A DNA stretch of 10,430 nucleotides from Pseudomonadota bacterium (lineage in GTDB: Bacteria; Pseudomonadota; Gammaproteobacteria; Enterobacterales; Enterobacteriaceae): the NCBI GenBank assembly GCA_023454395.1, contig JAEYFY010000018.1, forward strand, positions 1-10,430. The letters are read 5' to 3'. The position numbers were made by a program, and so were the translations under genes. Of the stretch, positions 7,476 through 10,430 are shown piece by piece. The notes beneath the pieces are model-generated. The model saw only the letters and a list, made by a program, of their open reading frames with translations. It was not told where the DNA came from and made no database searches. The first letter of the stretch is position 1; every line of letters starts with the position of its first letter.

Positions 7476-7504
7476 TTAAATAGATATATTCAACTGAATA
7501 TAAT
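7476..7504 (+). promoter_or_regulatory. Candidate promoter of the vWA gene
   Basis: A perfect -10 hexamer TATAAT (7499-7504) lies 17 bases after TTAAAT (7476-7481), a poor -35. Transcription would begin about 50 bases before the ATG at 7563. The weak -35 would suit an activator-dependent or silenced promoter, but that is speculation. Confidence 0.4.
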
Positions 7505-7562
7505 TATTTACATGATGGCTTTTTAATAGAAACCTAATTATTTAAAATCAAGGCATATAAAT

Positions 7563-8528
7563 ATGAATGAGAATTCTGATTTCAATTTTGAAAATAAAAT
7601 TAATAAAGTCCAAGACGAATTAATGTCTAAAATACTTCCGCCTTCATCTGCAAATAATCTTACTTATGGCTCACAAGTCGTTACCGGTGATGGTGCCATT
7701 GCATTAGATTTAGTTGTTGTTATTGATACCAGTGGTTCAATGGCCGATGAGTCGTCAGATTTAAGTAAAGATATTGATATTGCAATACAAAAAGCACTGG
7801 AAAAGTGCCCATCAAAACTTCGGGTAACTTTTTTAGGTATTGAAGGTACATGGGATGATACTAAATTTGATCAATCAGCTAGTGACTATTTAAAAGGGCT
7901 AGGCGTACCTGAAAGTCGCTTACAGGCAAGAAAGCCTTTTAAAGAGGCTGATGGGCGTGATCATGCGGGTAATAAAGAAGACTTATGTCGTGCAGTGATT
8001 GATTTAAGTAAGCATTTTGATTGGCGTGATGGCGCTCGTCGTGCTGTTTTTGTTTTGGGTGATGAAGGTATGGAAGGTGGCGGAGGCGTATTGACCAACG
8101 CTGCAAAGATAAAAAATGACGAAGCGATTGCTGTTGCTCAACATGAAAAAGTCAAAGTATATACCTACCAAGGAACGCCAGACGATAGTGTAACGAACAT
8201 CGATCGTTTCCCAAGTGTGGCTGATAGAGATCGCGTTACAAAAGAGTATGTACGTTTAGCGGAGCAAACAGGAGGGCGCTCTTATATTTACACCACAGGT
8301 ATTGCGAATTTCTCTTTAGTATTACAAGAAATTCTCTGTGATAGTTTGACGTTACCAAAAATTCCTAAACCGCATGATAAAAAATCTAGCTGTAGCCATG
8401 TTTGTGAACAATTAACTTCTATTATTTCTACAGTAAATACACTGGCAGAAATAATTAATAAAACCATTGATTCTTGCTGTAAAGATGAATGGGGAAATCG
8501 TCAGCTTCCGGCTAAAGATTGTGATTGA
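7563..8528 (+). CDS. Orphan von Willebrand factor A domain protein with cysteine-rich C-terminal tail
   Basis: I recognise the fold but not a named gene. Residues about 46-258 are a vWA domain. LDLVVVIDTSGSM (49-60) carries the metal-ion adhesion motif D55-x-S57-x-S59, VFVLGDEGMEGG (162-173) supplies the later acidic D167, and LAEQTGGRSYIY (232-243) starts the last strand. The usual Gly-Gly-Thr element of the site appears to be replaced by AGNKEDL (135-141), so metal binding may be altered. A Pro/Lys linker (265-275) leads to a tail in which C277/C281 and C305/C306 bracket a 23-residue amphipathic Ile/Leu/Val helix, with C320 near the end. There is no signal peptide and no membrane segment, so it should be cytoplasmic. 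AAGG (7550-7553) is 9 bases before the ATG. No MoxR ATPase, kinase or ter genes are nearby. Codon use looks like the neighbours. Confidence 0.85.
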   Translation: MNENSDFNFENKINKVQDELMSKILPPSSANNLTYGSQVVTGDGAIALDLVVVIDTSGSMADESSDLSKDIDIAIQKALEKCPSKLRVTFLGIEGTWDDTKFDQSASDYLKGLGVPESRLQARKPFKEADGRDHAGNKEDLCRAVIDLSKHFDWRDGARRAVFVLGDEGMEGGGGVLTNAAKIKNDEAIAVAQHEKVKVYTYQGTPDDSVTNIDRFPSVADRDRVTKEYVRLAEQTGGRSYIYTTGIANFSLVLQEILCDSLTLPKIPKPHDKKSSCSHVCEQLTSIISTVNTLAEIINKTIDSCCKDEWGNRQLPAKDCD

Positions 8529-8546
8529 TAATTAAAATACGATGCT

Positions 8547-8579
8547 AAAAAAATACCCCATTATGCAAATGGGGTATTT
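8547..8579. terminator. Strong terminator between the vWA gene and ydgA
   Basis: AAATACCCCATT (8551-8562) and AATGGGGTATTT (8568-8579) form a perfect 12-bp stem with a 5-base loop. On the minus strand it is followed by seven Ts and should end the ydgA transcript. On the plus strand, about 20 bases after the vWA stop, the tail is only moderately T-rich (TATTTATTGATTGTTT), so it works best for ydgA but probably serves both. Confidence 0.92.
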
Positions 8580-8591
8580 ATTGATTGTTTG

Positions 8592-8643
8592 AACAGACTA
8601 TTGCTTTAACAGCTTACCGTTCTAACAGTTTATCGTTCTAACA
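8592..8643. repeat. Degenerate 16-bp tandem repeat in the 3' flank of ydgA
   Basis: AACAGCTTACCGTTCT (8608-8623) and AACAGTTTATCGTTCT (8624-8639) match at 14 of 16 positions. A more diverged unit starting AACAG precedes them at 8592-8607 (about 10-11 of 16), and a partial AACA follows at 8640. The four AACA starts are exactly 16 bases apart. The array lies between the ydgA stop and its terminator, so it is transcribed in the ydgA 3' untranslated region. Confidence 0.75.
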
Positions 8644-8652
8644 ATAGATTAA

Positions 8653-10344
8653 TTATTGAGCTTGTGCTGGTTGCTCAGGAATTAAAATGTCTTGTTCTTC
8701 GATAATTGCTGGATCTTCTGTCATCTCTTCTTGATAACCTTCTTCTGAATAATCAGAATCATCGTAATCATAAGATGATGCGCCCATGCCGAATAACATT
8801 GCTGCTAAACCTAACATTTGAGGCGCTTGGGTCACTTCCATAAACTCATCAAAAGTATAAGTTTTACCATTCATGGTAAATTTATCAGCAGCATAGTTCA
8901 GTTTCATGCTTAATGCGTTACTATCTTTAGCAAGTAACATCAGAGGTAATGCATCTTTCTCGTCTTGAGAAATTTGGTTGATATTTTGCTGTAACTCATT
9001 TTTCAACTGTTCAATATCAGCCGCTGTTGCTACTTCGATCTCTTTTTTCTCTTCATCTGTTAATGCGGTTTCTTGGTAACGAGCTGCATCAAGATATTGA
9101 GTGGTGTTACGGAATTCAGCTAACATCGGAAGAGATAAATCAACATTGAAATCAATGTTTTTAAACAGATAATTAAATAACTCTGCTGGTGATTTCTCTT
9201 GGCTTTCTAATACTTTAACGTTAAAAGCATTTAAGTCTAAGTTAAAGGTTAACTTACTTGCACCGCTTTTATTTGTTAAAGAGGCTTCATCGATACGGAA
9301 AACTAAACCTTTTTCCAGAACATCACGAACGGCTTGTTCAACTATTTCTGAATTATCGAAATGGTTTTTATTCCACGGTAACAATGAGTTGTTATAAACT
9401 TTGGTTAATAACAGCATCGCATCGGGATCAGCTTTATCAATTGAATAGCCAAATTTACCGGCACCAAATTCTAGCCCTGCAACATTCAGTGACTTAAAGT
9501 AATAAGTTTGAGAGATATTAAAGAGTTTATCTTTGATATCACTTTTTGTTGTCAGAGAAAAATCTTTCAGCGAGAAATCAGAAGCTTTGTCTTTGCTGGT
9601 ATGTGCGATTTCAGCAAAATTTAATAATTGTTCATTAAATAAGTACTGATCATCGTTAATTTTTGTTCCAACAATAGAACCTGAAATATTTTTAATTGTG
9701 AAAGTTTCTTCACCATCTTTAGTCACAACAACTTGATCACCTTTAATTTTGGTTGCAAAGTTTGTTGCATTTTTGTCAGATGAGAACTCAACAGTGATAG
9801 GCGTCGTTTTAACTGTGCCATCGTTTTCAGCAAAATCGATAGAATTTAGTGTCGCGGTACCAGAGACTGCACCATCGAAAGCTAAAGAAGTGTGACCACT
9901 AAGAATAGATTTTTCTTTTGTCAGTTTGAATAACTCTTTTGTTGAGTTGTTATCAACCAACGTATTATTCATCGCCGCTAATTTTGGTGCCAAATTAAAT
10001 TTAGCCAGATCAGAAAGAGGGAATGGACCATGGTCAATATCAGTAGAGAAGACAACTTCTTCTACTTTTTTTTCTTGGTCTGCGTCTGCGTCACTAGTAT
10101 CTGGTGAAATCACGACAACAAAGTCTGCATTAGAGGTGAAAACCCCTTTCTTATAGTCACGAATTTCAAGTTTTACATCAGCACCAAACTGTGCTTTTTT
10201 AGCAAGTTGCGCCAATTGCTCATTAGCTAGTTTCGTTTCTTCCTGTAAGCGACTTTCAATTTTGCTGCCCATGTACCACGACGCACCAGTCCAAACAACA
10301 CCAAGTGCGACGATAACACCAACAGCGACAAGCGATTTCTTCAT
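8653..10344 (-). CDS. ydgA: YdgA-like DUF945 family protein
   Basis: This is a 563-residue envelope protein of unknown function. An N-terminal signal anchor (MKKSLVAVGVIVALGVVWTG, helix about 4-22) is followed by a long alpha/beta region of the DUF945 family. Typical features are the SRLQEETKL helix, the DYKKGVFTSNADFVV strand (residues about 63-77), DHGPFPLS (109-116) and a conserved C-terminal core near YAADKFTMNGKTYTFDEFM. With a single anchor the bulk should lie in the periplasm. It is about 60 residues longer than E. coli YdgA (about 502), in part through a C-terminal tail rich in Asp, Glu, Ser and Tyr (about 524-563). The ATG has GGA 8 bases upstream and GAGG further up. It converges with the vWA gene and is followed by a strong terminator. 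Confidence 0.92.
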   Translation of the reverse strand: MKKSLVAVGVIVALGVVWTGASWYMGSKIESRLQEETKLANEQLAQLAKKAQFGADVKLEIRDYKKGVFTSNADFVVVISPDTSDADADQEKKVEEVVFSTDIDHGPFPLSDLAKFNLAPKLAAMNNTLVDNNSTKELFKLTKEKSILSGHTSLAFDGAVSGTATLNSIDFAENDGTVKTTPITVEFSSDKNATNFATKIKGDQVVVTKDGEETFTIKNISGSIVGTKINDDQYLFNEQLLNFAEIAHTSKDKASDFSLKDFSLTTKSDIKDKLFNISQTYYFKSLNVAGLEFGAGKFGYSIDKADPDAMLLLTKVYNNSLLPWNKNHFDNSEIVEQAVRDVLEKGLVFRIDEASLTNKSGASKLTFNLDLNAFNVKVLESQEKSPAELFNYLFKNIDFNVDLSLPMLAEFRNTTQYLDAARYQETALTDEEKKEIEVATAADIEQLKNELQQNINQISQDEKDALPLMLLAKDSNALSMKLNYAADKFTMNGKTYTFDEFMEVTQAPQMLGLAAMLFGMGASSYDYDDSDYSEEGYQEEMTEDPAIIEEQDILIPEQPAQAQ

Positions 10345-10364
10345 AATTCTAGTCCATCCTCTGT

Positions 10365-10382
10365 GTACATCTGGCGATGTAC
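10365..10382. repeat. Perfect 7-bp hairpin in the ydgA leader
   Basis: GTACATC (10365-10371) and GATGTAC (10376-10382) are exact inverted copies around TGGC. The element lies 20 bases upstream of the ydgA start and directly downstream of the likely -10 hexamer. It is either an operator at the transcription start or a hairpin at the 5' end of the mRNA. Confidence 0.75.
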
Positions 10383-10414
10383 GTTATAAAGGCTGTTTTG
10401 TAACCCTTAAACAA
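10383..10414 (-). promoter_or_regulatory. Candidate promoter of ydgA
   Basis: On the minus strand TATAAC (10383-10388) is a good -10. Possible -35 elements are TTTAAG with a 17-base spacer, or TTGTTT (10409-10414) if the -10 is read two bases earlier as TTTATA with an 18-base spacer. The start of transcription would fall inside the 7-bp dyad. Neither -35 is strong. Confidence 0.4.
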
Positions 10415-10430
10415 CCCGATAAATTGGTGA

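Larger units (their letters stand above)
6895..7562. other. Long AT-rich intergenic region between add and the vWA gene
   Basis: These 668 bases separate two divergently transcribed genes and hold no convincing protein gene on either strand. The visible content is the add promoter near 6935-6964, a 14-bp inverted repeat (7119-7173), an 11-bp inverted repeat (7212-7262), one possible 15-codon reading frame (7243-7290) with GGAG five bases upstream, and a candidate promoter for the vWA gene (7476-7504). The strong A/T bias is the kind of DNA that H-NS-type silencers bind, but this is inference. An unrecognised small RNA cannot be excluded; I see no strong GC hairpin with a T run that would end one. 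Confidence 0.7.

Noticed and set aside
7563..8528. Horizontal transfer of the vWA gene on a mobile element
   Set aside because: There is no transposase, integrase, tRNA target or flanking direct repeat, and its base composition and codon use look like the neighbours.
7563..8528. Assignment to the tellurite-resistance (TerY) or contractile-injection-associated vWA groups
   Set aside because: None of the partner genes of those systems is in the window, and the vWA motif alone does not separate the groups.
9258..9497. Plus-strand open frame within ydgA, and a similar one at 9926-10156
   Set aside because: Both are shadows of the long DUF945 gene, with no ribosome binding site and no recognisable domain.

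Overview
The window is a chromosomal segment of a gammaproteobacterium. It most likely comes from the Proteus/Providencia group (Morganellaceae, order Enterobacterales). The DNA is visibly AT-rich and the proteins are close to E. coli K-12 families. The order rsxC-rsxB-rsxA-ydgK | ydgJ ... add is the E. coli order (nth-rsxEGDCBA-ydgK-...-ydgJ-add) with some genes lost and others inserted. The genus call is inference from base composition and gene order, not from a database search.

Left part (1-3017, minus strand): the 5' part of the Rsx (Rnf-type) membrane electron-transfer operon. rsxA, rsxB and a truncated rsxC are translationally coupled by overlaps. A small membrane protein of the DUF2569 family (ydgK) lies upstream on the same strand and is separated from rsxA by a rho-independent terminator. 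Rsx is known in E. coli for re-reducing SoxR; its Rnf homologues couple NADH/ferredoxin electron transfer to ion movement.

Middle part (3018-6894): a divergent intergenic region carries a 13-bp tandem duplication. A two-gene plus-strand unit follows, with the Gfo/Idh/MocA oxidoreductase ydgJ and a YfeH/SLC10A7-type transporter 22 bp behind it. It meets, at a bidirectional terminator, a minus-strand gene for a DUF2007 protein with an added C-terminal membrane segment. Next on the minus strand is adenosine deaminase (add), with a GTG start, its own terminator and a likely promoter.

Right part (6895-10430): a 668-bp AT-rich stretch with no convincing gene holds two inverted repeats. It leads into an orphan von Willebrand factor A protein with a cysteine-bracketed helical tail. 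A strong terminator separates that gene from the converging ydgA-type DUF945 gene, and three degenerate 16-bp tandem repeats lie in the 3' flank of ydgA.

Most of the window is conserved core chromosome. The parts least explained by known biology are the vWA gene with its long upstream region, and the short repeats in the intergenic spaces. I see no tRNA, rRNA, CRISPR array, transposase, integrase or prophage gene, and no evidence for a complete new multi-gene system.
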